Below, piece after piece: positions 21,400 to 30,653 of a stretch of 64,000 bases of DNA. The notes under the pieces are model-generated. The model worked only from the letters and a program-made list of their open reading frames with translations. It was not told the origin of the DNA and did not search any database. How positions within the stretch are numbered: position 1 is the stretch's first letter; each line of letters begins with the position of its first letter. Both the position numbers and the translations under genes were made by a program. Source of the DNA: Pseudoxanthomonas winnipegensis (GTDB lineage: Bacteria > Pseudomonadota > Gammaproteobacteria > Xanthomonadales > Xanthomonadaceae); contig NZ_SHMH01000005.1 of NCBI RefSeq assembly GCF_004283755.1, positions 310,001 through 374,000 on the forward strand. The letters are read 5' to 3'.

Positions 21400-21425
21400 C
21401 GACTCGTTGAATCCCTTCAAGTGTT

Positions 21426-21825
21426 TGGTGGAGGTGGGGGGAATTGAACCCCCGTCCGAAGGCACTCCATGCCCGGTACTACATGCTTAGCTCACCGTTG
21501 GATCTCGCCCCGGAGCAGCACGGCGTGCGAAGCGCACCCCAGGACCAGCCTGTTTTGGTTAAGCGATGACTGACAGGCAGCCGTCAACGCCGGTTCCGTG
21601 ATAATGACCCTACACCTACGAGCACGGGCACAAGTAGGTTCGGGGGTTCGCCTTAGGCGGCTTTAGAACTACAACTCAACGCTGCTTTTAGGCGGCGAGA
21701 GCGAAGTCCGAACCGTAGTTGTCGTCGTTGGCAACTATGATTTTGCCGCTGGATTTACGAGGAAAGCTGCCCCCTCGGCATGCACCAGACAATTTCGCAA
21801 CCCCCGTCGAAGCCAGTGCACCCCC
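21426..21825 (-). ncRNA. ssrA: Transfer-messenger RNA (tmRNA)
   Basis: One-piece tmRNA of about 400 nt that rescues stalled ribosomes with SmpB. The 5' end ggggGTGCACTGGCTTCGAC (from about 21825) pairs with the 3' acceptor region that ends in CCA at 21426. The T-arm ggttcaattcccccc is visible. The tag frame is 21732 to 21688 on the minus strand: resume codon GCC, stop TAA, encoded tag ANDDNYGSDFALAA, preceded by the alanine carried by tmRNA itself. Its partner smpB is 8.3 kb away in this window. Confidence 0.97.
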
Positions 21826-21862
21826 GGTTCGAACTGGGTCGGAAGATCGTTCCGATGCAGTC

Positions 21863-21891
21863 AGTGTAGGGGCGCAGGACACCGGTCACAA
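21863..21891 (-). promoter_or_regulatory. Sigma-70 promoter of ssrA
   Basis: On the minus strand TTGTGA (21891-21886) and TACACT (21868-21863) are spaced by 17 bases. The predicted start near 21856 gives a precursor about 30 bases longer than mature tmRNA at its 5' end, consistent with RNase P processing. Confidence 0.7.
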
Positions 21892-21983
21892 GGCGTGCGA
21901 CGCGGCCCGGTTAGCCTGCAGTGGCCTGACCGCACCGGCTAAGGGCCGGCGTTGGCACGGATATCCATCGCCAGGAGATGCGC

Positions 21984-24429
21984 ATGGCCAGCAAGCCACC
22001 GGCCCGCGGGGCCACCCCGTCCAAGTCCAGGTCCCCCGGGCGCAAGGCCGGCGGCACGCCCAAGGCCACGGCCGCGCCGGAGACCCCGCTGGCGCGCAGC
22101 GGCTACATGGCCGGCGCCCAGGGCAAGGCGATGACCGTGGTCTACATCCACGGCATCGGCAACAAGCCGCCGGCCGAGGTGCTGCGCTGCCAATGGGACC
22201 AGGCGCTGTTCGGCCGGGCCATGGGCGAGCGCACGCGCATGGCCTACTGGTGGACCGCAAGCGCTATCCGGTGTCCGAGGCCGGCACCTGCAGCGATCGC
22301 GACGAAGGCCCGACCATCAGCCAGGCCGAGCAGCGCGTGCTATCTGCCTTCGGCCTGCCGCCCGCCGGGGGCGATCTGCATGCGCTGGTCGATGCGCTGG
22401 CGCGCAGACCCCGCAGCAGCGTGCCCAGCTGGAAGCGGTGCTGGATCAGGTCCAGAACGGTGCGGCGCTCGAGGCGGCCGCCGGCCCCGGCGCGCGCGGC
22501 CTGTGGTCGGGTCTGAACGAGATCCTGCTGCGGCTGGTCTCGGCCGCGCTGCTGCAGGATGTGCACGATTTCTTCTTCGTCCCGGCGCGGCGCGCGGCGA
22601 TGGAAGACAGCCTGCGCGAGCGGCTGATGTCCGGCGGCGGGCCGTTCGTGGTGGTGGCCCACAGCCAGGGCTCGATGATCGCCTACGAGGTGCTGCGCAA
22701 GCTCAAGGCCAGCCAGTGCGATGTCGCGCTGCTGCTGACCATCGGCTCGCCGCTGGGGCTGCCGGCGGTGCGCAGCATGTTCAAGCAGGACATCAAGCAG
22801 AAGAAGCTGCCGTTCCCGCCGTGCGTGCGCGCCTGGTTCAATGTCGCCGACCGCCGCGATCCGGTCGCGCTGGATGCCGACCTGTCCGACGACATCGCCG
22901 GCGCCGACGGCCGCTTCAGCAACTACGCCGCGCCGGGCATCAATCCGGACGGGCCGCGCAATCCGCATTCGGGCTCGGGCTATCTGTCCATCGCGCAGGT
23001 GCGCAGCCGGGTCCGCGACGTGGTCGGGGCCGGCTTCGACCAGCCGGTGACCAGCACGGTGGTGCTCAAGGACCTGTCCGACCGGATGGAGGCGATGGGC
23101 GGGGCGACGCGGCACGAGGCGCTGATCGAGCTGGACCAGCTGCCCTCCGGCCTGCGCCCGGCCGAGGTCAAGGCGGACCTGGTGGCGCGGATCCGGGCGC
23201 TTGCCGCGCCGCAGACCGGGCTATCGGGGCCGGCGCTGGATGAGGCGATCGTGCTTGAGGACACGCTGGACCGCTTCGTGTCGGCGCAGCTGACGCGTTT
23301 CGAGATCGAATCGCTGCGCAACGACTTCAAGGCGCTGAGCTTCAAGCGGCTGTGGCGCGACGCGGGCAAGCGCGCCCTGCTGGACCGCTCGCGCAGCGTG
23401 ATCCAGGCCGACGCCGCGCAGAGCGCCTATCATGCGTTGGGGCAGGGCATCGGCTGGGCGGTGCTGGACACCGGCATCGCCGCCGGCCATCCGCACTTCT
23501 ACCAGGCCGGCAAGCGCGACCTGGTGCCGGCGCAGTGGGACTGCACGGTGCGCGGCGCGCCGAAGCTGCTGCGACGCGCCGACGGGCGCGCCTTCACCCA
23601 CATGGACCGCAGCGGCCACGGCACGCACGTGGCCGGCATCATCGCCGGGCAGTGCAGTGCGCCGTATCCGGGGCAGGACGGTGGAGCGAAGGTCGCATTC
23701 ACCGCGATCGCGCCGCAGGCCCAGCTGTACGGCTTCAAGGTGCTCGACGATGAAGGCCGCGGGCGCGACTCGTGGATCATCAAGGCGATCCAGCAGGTTG
23801 CCAGGATCAACGACGAGGCCGGGCAGCTGGTGATCCACGGCGTCAACCTGAGCCTGGGCGGCTGGTTCGACGCCGAGAGCTATGGCTGCGGCTTCACCCC
23901 GCTGTGCAACGAGCTGCGCCGGCTGTGGCGGCAGGGCGTGGTAGTGGTACTGGCGGCCGGCAACGAGGGCCTGGCCTGGCTGGTCCAGCAGGACGGCGTG
24001 CCGCTGGCGGCCAACATGGACATGACCATCGGCGATCCGGCCAACCTGCAGGAGGCCATCGCGGTGGGATCGGTGCACAAGACCAACCCGCACAGCTATG
24101 GCGTGTCCTACTTCTCCTCCAAGGGCCCGACGGCCGACGGACGCTGCAAGCCGGACGTGGTGGCCCCGGGCGAGAAGATCATCTCGGCGCACTACGACTA
24201 CCGCCTGCGCGAGCCGTCCACCTGGATGCTGGAAATGAGCGGCACCAGCATGGCCGCCCCGCACGTGTCCGGGCTGGTGGCCGGCTTCCTGTCGGTGCGG
24301 CGCGAGTTCATCGGCGCGCCCGACCGGATCAAGGCGTTGCTGATGGCGCACTGCACCGACATCGGCCGCGATCGCTACATGCAGGGCTGCGGCGTGCCCA
24401 ACCTGGTCAAGATGCTGGCGGCGACCTAG
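21984..24429 (+). pseudogene. Alpha/beta-hydrolase fused to subtilisin-like protease, two frame breaks
   Basis: Reconstructed as one protein of about 815 residues. It starts at ATG 21984, six bases after AGGAG, with a basic, proline-rich N-terminus and no signal peptide. The first half is lipase-like: the segment VVYIHGIGNKP (about 22137), then the nucleophile elbow AHSQGS (Ser codon at 22663). The second half is an S8 subtilase: Asp in VLDTG (23466), His in GHGTHVAG (23617), the oxyanion Asn in AAGNEG, and Ser in GTSMAAPHVSG (24247). The frame shifts by one base near 22248-22253 (tggtgg) and again near 22405-22411 (gaccccg). Residues read in the successive frames join sensibly (AYW-VDRKRYP; DALAR-PQQRAQLEAV), so both look like one-base deletions. 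The downstream open frame alone (from 22438, 663 residues) keeps both active-site serines. It may be a decaying gene or contain sequencing errors. Function unknown; probably cytoplasmic. Confidence 0.75.
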
Positions 24430-24463
24430 CGTTTGGAGATCTGCGCGATCAAGGCGTTCTTGT

Positions 24464-25195
24464 TCACAATCTGTCGCGATGCATGCGCAGCAGGCACGAC
24501 GACTGCAGGTAGAGCAGCAGCTGGGCGGCGTTGAACGCGGCGCCGGCCAGGGCGTCGGCGACCGGGCCATGCAGCAGCCGCGGCCCGCCGATGGCCAGCA
24601 GGCCGAGCAGCACGGGATTGGACGTCAACGCGAACCAGCGCGGATAGGCGCTGCGCCCGCTCGCCACGGCCAGCGAGAAGACCAGCAGGCCCAGCGCGGT
24701 GCAGGCCACCGATGGCACATAGACCAGCAGCAGCGCGTGGCGGAACTCGGCCGCCAGCGCCAGCAGCGGCAGGTGGCTGGCGGCGGGGCTCTGCAGGAGC
24801 GTCTGGTAGACCGCGCCGACAAAGTAGAACGCCGCATGCGCCAGCGGCGACCAGGCATAGCCGAGGGCCAGCAGCACCGTCGCCGGTAGCGCCCATCGCG
24901 GTCCGGCCGGACGCAGGCCACGCCACAGGTGCCAGGCGCCGAGCAGATACAGCGGCATCGCGAACACCGCCACCAGCGCGCCGGCGAGCAGCCGCCCGCG
25001 CGGCACATCGACCAGGCGTTCGGCCATCTCCGGATCGACGCTGCCGGCGTAGACCTCGAACATCAGCGGAAATTCGTCGCGGGCCGCGACATGGCCGACG
25101 ATCAGCACGTCGCCGACGATCCAGCCCAGGGCGCCGAGCACGCCGGCCCAACCGGCCCACCATACCCAGTCGGGCCCATCGGCGCTCGCCTTCAT
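24464..25195 (-). CDS. Multi-pass membrane protein of unknown function, 243 aa
   Basis: About six hydrophobic segments spread through the whole length (for example WAGVLGALGWIVGDVLIVG, LLAGALVAVFAMPLYLLGAW, LPATVLLALGYAW). DEFPLMFEVYAGSVD is a soluble loop. I do not recognise a catalytic motif. Its ATG overlaps the stop of the 65-residue membrane protein before it. Last gene of the run from the TonB receptor, though a link to iron uptake is only positional. Confidence 0.7.
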   Translation of the reverse strand: MKASADGPDWVWWAGWAGVLGALGWIVGDVLIVGHVAARDEFPLMFEVYAGSVDPEMAERLVDVPRGRLLAGALVAVFAMPLYLLGAWHLWRGLRPAGPRWALPATVLLALGYAWSPLAHAAFYFVGAVYQTLLQSPAASHLPLLALAAEFRHALLLVYVPSVACTALGLLVFSLAVASGRSAYPRWFALTSNPVLLGLLAIGGPRLLHGPVADALAGAAFNAAQLLLYLQSSCLLRMHRDRL

Positions 25196-25389
25196 CGCCG
25201 CGGTCTCGCCGCGTCGCGGCGCGCGCGACGCATCCGCCAGCCGCAGCCTGCCCCGACCAGCAGCGGTAATGCGGTCATCGCGAAGCCGACCCTGTCCCAG
25301 GCGCCCTCGGCCAGCAGCATGCCGACGATGCCGCCGATCGCGACCAGCGCCAGCGCCAGGACGAGGCAGAGCGCGCGTGCGCCGGTCAT
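25192..25389 (-). CDS. Small two-helix membrane protein, 65 aa
   Basis: MTGARALCLVLALALVAIGG starts at ATG 25389, preceded by GGGAG with good spacing; an upstream GTG at 25410 is less likely. Two hydrophobic helices and a strongly basic tail (RMRRARRDAARPRR). The start lies 28 bases after the PepSY gene and the stop overlaps the next ATG. Function unknown. Confidence 0.6.
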   Translation of the reverse strand: MTGARALCLVLALALVAIGGIVGMLLAEGAWDRVGFAMTALPLLVGAGCGWRMRRARRDAARPRR

Positions 25390-25417
25390 CGTCTGTCTCC
25401 CGGCGTCCACGGCCCGC

Positions 25418-26569
25418 TCATGATCGGGCCTCCTGCCGACGCCGGCGACGCCGGTTCCACCACAGCCAGGCGCCGTTGGCGGTCACGAACAGCGTCAGCC
25501 AGGCGCACAGCGTCCACAGGATCTTCAACGGCAGGCCGCCGTAGTCGCCGAAATGCAGCGGCTGGGACAGCACGATCGCCTTGATGTAGCCCGGCAGCTC
25601 GGCCACCACCGGCACCTGGCCGCTGACGGCGTCCACCAGGACGACCCGGAACAGGCGCTGGTCCAGGCCCTGGCCGCCGACCAGCACGGTGTAGTGGCGG
25701 TTGGTGGAGAAATCCGTGTCCGGGAAGATGATCGAGAGCACGTGCCAGCCGGCCGGCATGGCCGCCAGCGCCGCGTCGTGGGCGCGGTCGACGTCCAGCG
25801 GCGGCCGTATGCGATCGACCGGCGCGCCCGCGTACTGCCGCTGCAGCGCGCTGAGTTCGGTCTTCTGCCACAGGCCCTGCGCCAGCGTGCCGAACCCGAG
25901 CAGGAAGCCCGTCATGCTGACCACCAGCGCCCAGCCCAGCACCACCGCGCCGATGGTGTTGTGCAGGTCGAGTTGCCGCAGGCGCGGCCCGCGCCCGCGC
26001 CGCAGCAGGCCGAAGGCGACCTTCTTCACGTGCGGCCAGTACACCACCACGCCCGACAGCAGCGAGATCAGCACCAGCCCGGCGATCAGCGCGCCAAGCA
26101 GTTCGCCGGGCATGCCGAGGAACCAGTGCGCATGCAGTTCCAGCAGGAAGCCGGTCAGGGTCGAGGTCGCGCGCGTCGGCGCATCGGCCACCGGCTGCGC
26201 ATCGGCCAAGCGGGTATAGCGCAGCCGATAGTGGTCGAACCCGCGTTCTGCCTTAGGCGCGGTCAGCAGCAGCGCCACGCCGGGATGCCCCTGCGCATCG
26301 ATGCCGACGCTGAGCACGCGCTCGTCGGGGAAGGCCGCCAGCATGTGCTCGACCGACTCGCGCAGCGGCCGCTGCGACGCCAGCTCCGCGCGCTGCGCGG
26401 TGGGCACGGTTCCCAGCGCCGCGTCGATCTCTTCATGGAAGATCAGCACCGTGCCGGTCAGGCACAGGATCAGGAAGGGCAGGGTGGCCACCAGGCTGCA
26501 CCAGTGATGCAGCCACAGGTTGCCTCGATACCAGCGCGACATGCGCGCGTTTCCAGGATCAGCCATCAT
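25418..26569 (-). CDS. PepSY-associated membrane protein (PiuB-like, iron uptake)
   Basis: About 383 residues with four membrane segments: RGNLWLHHWCSLVATLPFLI near the N-terminus, two central (LGALIAGLVLISLLSGVVVYWP and LDLHNTIGAVVLGWALVVSM) and one C-terminal. Periplasmic PepSY-like domains lie between them. This His-containing PepSY_TM layout is typical of proteins next to siderophore receptors, some proposed to act as ferric-siderophore reductases. Lies directly after the TonB receptor. Start ambiguous: GTG 26581, ATG 26569 or ATG 26542. Confidence 0.85.
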   Translation of the reverse strand: MMADPGNARMSRWYRGNLWLHHWCSLVATLPFLILCLTGTVLIFHEEIDAALGTVPTAQRAELASQRPLRESVEHMLAAFPDERVLSVGIDAQGHPGVALLLTAPKAERGFDHYRLRYTRLADAQPVADAPTRATSTLTGFLLELHAHWFLGMPGELLGALIAGLVLISLLSGVVVYWPHVKKVAFGLLRRGRGPRLRQLDLHNTIGAVVLGWALVVSMTGFLLGFGTLAQGLWQKTELSALQRQYAGAPVDRIRPPLDVDRAHDAALAAMPAGWHVLSIIFPDTDFSTNRHYTVLVGGQGLDQRLFRVVLVDAVSGQVPVVAELPGYIKAIVLSQPLHFGDYGGLPLKILWTLCAWLTLFVTANGAWLWWNRRRRRRQEARS

Positions 26570-26635
26570 GCGCTGGTCCACTGCGATATGCGCTGGTGGC
26601 GAGGCCAGCGCCGTCGAACCGTGCTTCCCCGCGCA

Positions 26636-28753
26636 TCAGCGGAAGTCCACCCGCACGCCGGCGTACCAGGTGCGCGGTTCGGGCATCGTGCCGGTGTTGT
26701 AGGCCGAATACGCGCCGGTGTTGGCATAGACATAGATCGTCAGCGGATCGCGATGGTCGAACAGGTTGTTCACGCCGGCGAACACATACGCGCTGCCGAG
26801 GTGGTAGCCGCCATTGATCCGCCCCATCCAGTACGGGTCGATGTGCGCCATCGGCGTGTTCTGCACATCGGAGTAGTACGACCCGCTGTAGTGCGCATCG
26901 AAGTTCAGCTCCACGCCGCCGGCGCCGCGCCAGCTCGCGCCCAGGCCGCCGGTGAGCTTGGGCGCATCGGAGAAGTCATGGCCTTGCGTGCCCCAGCCGG
27001 CATCGTCGGTGATGCGCGTGCGCAGCACCCCGAGGCTGGCGTGGACGTCGAGCTCGGGGCTGGCCCGCCAGCGCAGGCCAAGCTCGGCGCCGGTGTTGTA
27101 GGCACGGTTCGCGTTGCGGATCACGAATTGGTAGTACGGCTCCATGCTGGTCAGGAAGGGCAGCTGCAGGCCCTTGTAGTCGCCGTAGAACAGATTGCCG
27201 TTGAGCTGCAGCCGGCCGTCGGCCAGCTCCGCGCGGAAGTAGGCCTCGTAGTCGCGCACGTACTCGGGGTCGTAGGTATAGATCGTCGCGCTCGGGAAGC
27301 CGAGCGTCACGCCGCCGCCGCCGGCGTTGTAGCCGCGCTGGGCGAGCAGGCCGAAGGTCCAGGCCGCGTTCGGATGCCAGGCCAGGTCGAGCTTGGGCAG
27401 GAAGGTGTGCCAGGTCTTGTCCAGGTCCAGGGCGATGTAGCGGTAGGCATCGCCGCCGTCGCGGCGGTGGCGCTCGCGCTCGTAGCGCGCGCCCAGGGTC
27501 AGGTCCCATTGCTCGCTCAGCGCCAGCGTGCCTTGCGCGTAGAGCGCTTCGGTGTCCACGCGGTCGTGGAAGCGCTCGTCGAAGGGATAGTCGATGGTCT
27601 CGTCCTGGCGCGACCGGAACAGATAGAGCCCGGCGATCCCGCTGAACGCCGAGTCGCCGCGGTCCAGCACCAGGTTCGGCTCGAGCGTGTACTGCCTGGC
27701 GTCGATATGCGCGATGCCCGAGCCGGGCAGCGCGTAGCGGTCGACATTCAGATCGGTCGCGGTGAACAGATTGCGCAACTGCAGCCGCTCGCCGCGCCGC
27801 CACTGCGTGTCGGACACCAGTGCGTTCGCGCGGGTCTCGAACACCGGCATCTGCGGCGTGCTCGCCTCGTGGGAGGTGTACGGATAGTGGGTGGTCTCGG
27901 ACTGCGGGGCGAGCGAATCGGTGTGCTGCAGCGTGATCAGTTGGCGGAAATCGGGATAGGCCTTGGGCGTGTAGAGCAGCTTGGCGCGGACGTTGCGAGT
28001 CTCGAACCGGCCTGGATTCTTCGCGCCCGGGACGCCGGTGTAATCGAGGAAGCTGTCGTGATGCTGCAGATCGGCGGCGACGCGGAACGCCAGTTCGTCG
28101 TCCACCAGCGGCGCGGAGAAGTAGAACGCGCCCTGATAGTGATCGTAGTTGCCGGCCGACAGCAGCGCGCCGCCCTCGGTGCTGAAGGTCGGGTCGTTGG
28201 TCTTGATCGCCAGGGTGCCGGCGATCGCGTTGCGCCCCTGCAGCAGGCTCTGCGCGCCGCGCAGCAGCTCGCTCTGGGCCACGTCCCACAGGGCCGTGTC
28301 GGCGAACACGATCTCGTTGAAGCTCAGCGGCCGCCCATCCAGGGTGATGCCCAGGCGCGCGCGCGAACCGGCGAAGTAGGCATCGACGCCGACCGCCGCG
28401 CCGGAGCCGTCGATGCCGCGAATGGCCGGCGCCGCATTGTCCTGGCCGAGGTAGGTGACGTTGGCCGCGCCGGTGAAGACATCGCGGCTGCCGGTAAAAC
28501 CGCGCTGGTCGATGTCCTGGCCGCTCAGCACCGCAGTGCTGGTTGCGGTGTCGTGCTGGGAGCGTCCCTGCTTCTCGGCCGTCACCACGATGCGCTCCAG
28601 AGTCGCCGTGCGCGGGTCGGTCTGCTGGTCCTCGTCGGCGGGGCGCGCGGCGGCAGCGGTGCAGGCCAGGCCGGCGGCCAGCGCGCAGCCCAGCGGCGCC
28701 ACGCGCAAAGCGCGAGGATGAAGAAAGGGAAGTCGCGCGCGCGCAACGGACAT
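26636..28753 (-). CDS. TonB-dependent outer-membrane receptor, siderophore type
   Basis: 705 residues from ATG 28753, six bases after GAGG. A signal peptide (ALRVAPLGCALAAGLACTAAAA) is followed by the plug domain with a TonB-box-like ERIVVTAEK, the plug conserved AAPAIRGIDGSG and LLRGAQSLLQGRNAIAGTLAI. The long beta-barrel ends in aromatic-terminated strands (YAGVRVDFR). The barrel contains the receptor C-terminal motif VFAGVNNLFDHRDP. Context with a PchR-type AraC regulator and a PepSY protein suggests import of a ferric siderophore. No siderophore synthesis genes are present, so it may use a xenosiderophore. Confidence 0.93.
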   Translation of the reverse strand: MSVARARLPFLHPRALRVAPLGCALAAGLACTAAAARPADEDQQTDPRTATLERIVVTAEKQGRSQHDTATSTAVLSGQDIDQRGFTGSRDVFTGAANVTYLGQDNAAPAIRGIDGSGAAVGVDAYFAGSRARLGITLDGRPLSFNEIVFADTALWDVAQSELLRGAQSLLQGRNAIAGTLAIKTNDPTFSTEGGALLSAGNYDHYQGAFYFSAPLVDDELAFRVAADLQHHDSFLDYTGVPGAKNPGRFETRNVRAKLLYTPKAYPDFRQLITLQHTDSLAPQSETTHYPYTSHEASTPQMPVFETRANALVSDTQWRRGERLQLRNLFTATDLNVDRYALPGSGIAHIDARQYTLEPNLVLDRGDSAFSGIAGLYLFRSRQDETIDYPFDERFHDRVDTEALYAQGTLALSEQWDLTLGARYERERHRRDGGDAYRYIALDLDKTWHTFLPKLDLAWHPNAAWTFGLLAQRGYNAGGGGVTLGFPSATIYTYDPEYVRDYEAYFRAELADGRLQLNGNLFYGDYKGLQLPFLTSMEPYYQFVIRNANRAYNTGAELGLRWRASPELDVHASLGVLRTRITDDAGWGTQGHDFSDAPKLTGGLGASWRGAGGVELNFDAHYSGSYYSDVQNTPMAHIDPYWMGRINGGYHLGSAYVFAGVNNLFDHRDPLTIYVYANTGAYSAYNTGTMPEPRTWYAGVRVDFR

Positions 28754-28840
28754 GAAAGACCTCATCGGAAGCGGGGACACTGGCTCGCGACGAGGGGCGC
28801 TGGCTGATCCGATCAGGTTACCGGCAAGACGCCGGCGCGC

Positions 28841-28872
28841 GGTTTCGCGCGACGCAGCTTGGGTTTCGCGAC
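28841..28872. promoter_or_regulatory. Direct repeats, likely AraC/PchR-type activator sites
   Basis: ggtttcgcg occurs at 28841-28849 and again at 28862-28870, each followed by a GAC (gcgcgac and gac). The repeats are 21 bases apart, two helical turns, in the 142-base gap between the receptor start and the regulator stop. Tandem direct sites on one face of the helix are the usual arrangement for AraC-type activators. Confidence 0.5.
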
Positions 28873-28895
28873 ACGCAATTCCTGCTGAGGCCCGC

Positions 28896-29897
28896 TCACT
28901 GCGCTGGCGGCAGGCCGCGCCTGGCGGTCATCGGCGGATGCCCGAAGCGCCGCCTGTAGGCCGTGGCGAAGGCCGCCGGACTGGAGAATCCCACCCGGCG
29001 CCCAATCTCGGCCGCGCCCTGGCCGCTCTCCTGGAGCAGGACGCGCGCCATCAGCAAGCGCTGCTCGCGGACATGGCCGAACAGGGTGGTCCCGTACACG
29101 CGCTTGAACTCGGCCTGCAGCGTGGTGACGTTGACGCCCACCTGTCGCGCCAGTTCCAGGGTGGAAGGCGGCGAGGCCATCCGCGCATCGAGGATGGCGC
29201 GCGCCAGGGCGATCTGGTCGTAGCGACGTTTCGCCATGCCGGGGACGCGCGTGCGCTCCTGCCCGATCAGTGCGGCCACTTCGACCACCAGGGCCAGGGC
29301 GCTGCTCTCCAGGAACAGCCGCCCCAGGTCGCCGTTATAGGGGCAGGCCAGGATGCTGCCGGCGATGCCGAGCAGGCGCGGCGAACGCGCCAGCGTCGTG
29401 GCGCGATAGTCCGCGCGGGCGAACTCGCGCAGCAGGCACAGGCCGTCGTCGGCCACGTCCTCGCCGAAGCGATCGAAGAACGCCGGCTTGAGCATGAAGC
29501 CGGCATCGCAGCTCCGATACGGGGCCTCGATTTCCGGCCGCTCGACCCGCACCCGCCGGCCGTAGCCGATCAGGACCGGGCGCTCCAGGCACTTGGAGAC
29601 GTAATCGTGCCGGTCGATCCGCATCCGGTCCGGGCGGCCGGCGAGCAGCACGCTGCAGCACAGGGCCGGATCGGATTCCAGCAGCGTGCTCGGGTTCTTG
29701 AAATGCGTCATGTCGCTGGCCGTGACGACCAGACCGGGCTGCACCTCGTGCATGAGCAGCCGGCCGGAGGAGAACGGCGTCTTCATCGCGTGCGCCGAGG
29801 TCTCGACGGGCACGACATGCAGAGCCAGTTCGGCGGCCCTGCGCAGCACACGCTCGGCGGTGAAGCGCTCCTGCGTGTCCCACAGCCCCGTCTCCAT
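28896..29897 (-). CDS. AraC-family regulator, PchR/AlcR/YbtA type
   Basis: 333 residues. The C-terminal double helix-turn-helix (about 240-333) has ELARQVGVNVTTLQAEFKRV and the second helix pair AAEIGRRVGFSSPAAFATAY. The N-terminal region is long and PchR-like (MKTPFSSGRLLMHEVQPGLVV). Such regulators bind a ferric siderophore in the cytoplasm and activate the cognate receptor gene; here that is the TonB receptor directly downstream. A Fur-like box lies 30 bases before the start. Confidence 0.9.
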   Translation of the reverse strand: METGLWDTQERFTAERVLRRAAELALHVVPVETSAHAMKTPFSSGRLLMHEVQPGLVVTASDMTHFKNPSTLLESDPALCCSVLLAGRPDRMRIDRHDYVSKCLERPVLIGYGRRVRVERPEIEAPYRSCDAGFMLKPAFFDRFGEDVADDGLCLLREFARADYRATTLARSPRLLGIAGSILACPYNGDLGRLFLESSALALVVEVAALIGQERTRVPGMAKRRYDQIALARAILDARMASPPSTLELARQVGVNVTTLQAEFKRVYGTTLFGHVREQRLLMARVLLQESGQGAAEIGRRVGFSSPAAFATAYRRRFGHPPMTARRGLPPAQ

Positions 29898-29926
29898 CCT
29901 TCCACCAGCGGTTGCCGCGTTCGCGC

Positions 29927-29949
29927 CAAATGATACCCGCTCTCATTTG
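29927..29949. promoter_or_regulatory. Fur-box-like palindrome before the AraC regulator
   Basis: CAAATGA (29927-29933) and TCATTTG (29943-29949) are perfect inverted arms 9 bases apart. The core TGA-N9-TCA fits the 7-1-7 Fur model, and the region is AT-rich for this genome. Fits iron-controlled expression of the regulator. The gap 29950-30084 shows nothing else. Confidence 0.6.
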
Positions 29950-30084
29950 CGCGGCAAGAAAGGCCGGGGCGAGGGATCACTGGCTCGGCATCCGACCGCC
30001 GCCGGGACCTTCAGTAAAGCCGTCTGCCCGGCGGCCGTAGCCGACATTGCGAGCGCGCTGCAGGCATCGCGGGCCCAGGGGCGA

Positions 30085-30579
30085 TCAGGCGTCGCGGTTG
30101 TGCCGGCGCATCACGCGCTGCTTGTCGCGCGCCCACTCGCGGTCCTTCTCCGAGGCGCGCTTGTCGTGGGTCTGCTTGCCCTTGGCCAGCGCCAGCTCCA
30201 GTTTGACCTTGTTGCCCTTCCAGTACATCGCGGTAGGGATCAGGGTGTAGCCGTCGCGCTCGACCTTGCCGATCAGCGAGTCGATCTCGCGCCGGTGCAG
30301 CAGCAGCTTGCGGGTGCGGCGGTCGTCGGCCACCACGTGGGTGGAGGCCTGGATCAGCGGGGTGAACTGCGCGCCGAACAGGAACAGCTCGCCCTGGCGC
30401 ACCACCGCGTAGCTCTCGCCGATGTTGGCGCGGCCGGCGCGGATCGACTTCAGCTCCCAGCCCTGCAGGGACAATCCGGCCTCCATGCGCTGCTCGAGGT
30501 GGTACTCGTGGCGCGCGCGCTTGTTCAGCGCGATGGTGCCCGTGCTGTTTGCTTTATCCTTGTCCGACTTCTTTGCCAT
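30085..30579 (-). CDS. smpB: SsrA-binding protein SmpB
   Basis: 164-residue partner of tmRNA in trans-translation. Conserved [20 protein letters not shown] and the OB-fold core are present. The C-terminal tail ([22 protein letters not shown] region) inserts in the empty mRNA channel. Divergent from ratA across 74 bases, the arrangement also found in E. coli (smpB, ratA, ratB, bamE). Confidence 0.98.
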   Translation of the reverse strand: MAKKSDKDKANSTGTIALNKRARHEYHLEQRMEAGLSLQGWELKSIRAGRANIGESYAVVRQGELFLFGAQFTPLIQASTHVVADDRRTRKLLLHRREIDSLIGKVERDGYTLIPTAMYWKGNKVKLELALAKGKQTHDKRASEKDREWARDKQRVMRRHNRDA

Positions 30580-30653
30580 CCGTCCATTATCGCCGATGGA
30601 GCCGGTCGGGGCGAGCCCGCCCTGTTTTCCCGCTCACTCGCACCTCACACACG

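Noticed and set aside
21400-21900. Integrase-bearing island at the tmRNA 3' end
   Set aside because: No integrase, excisionase or direct repeat of the tmRNA end was found within the window.
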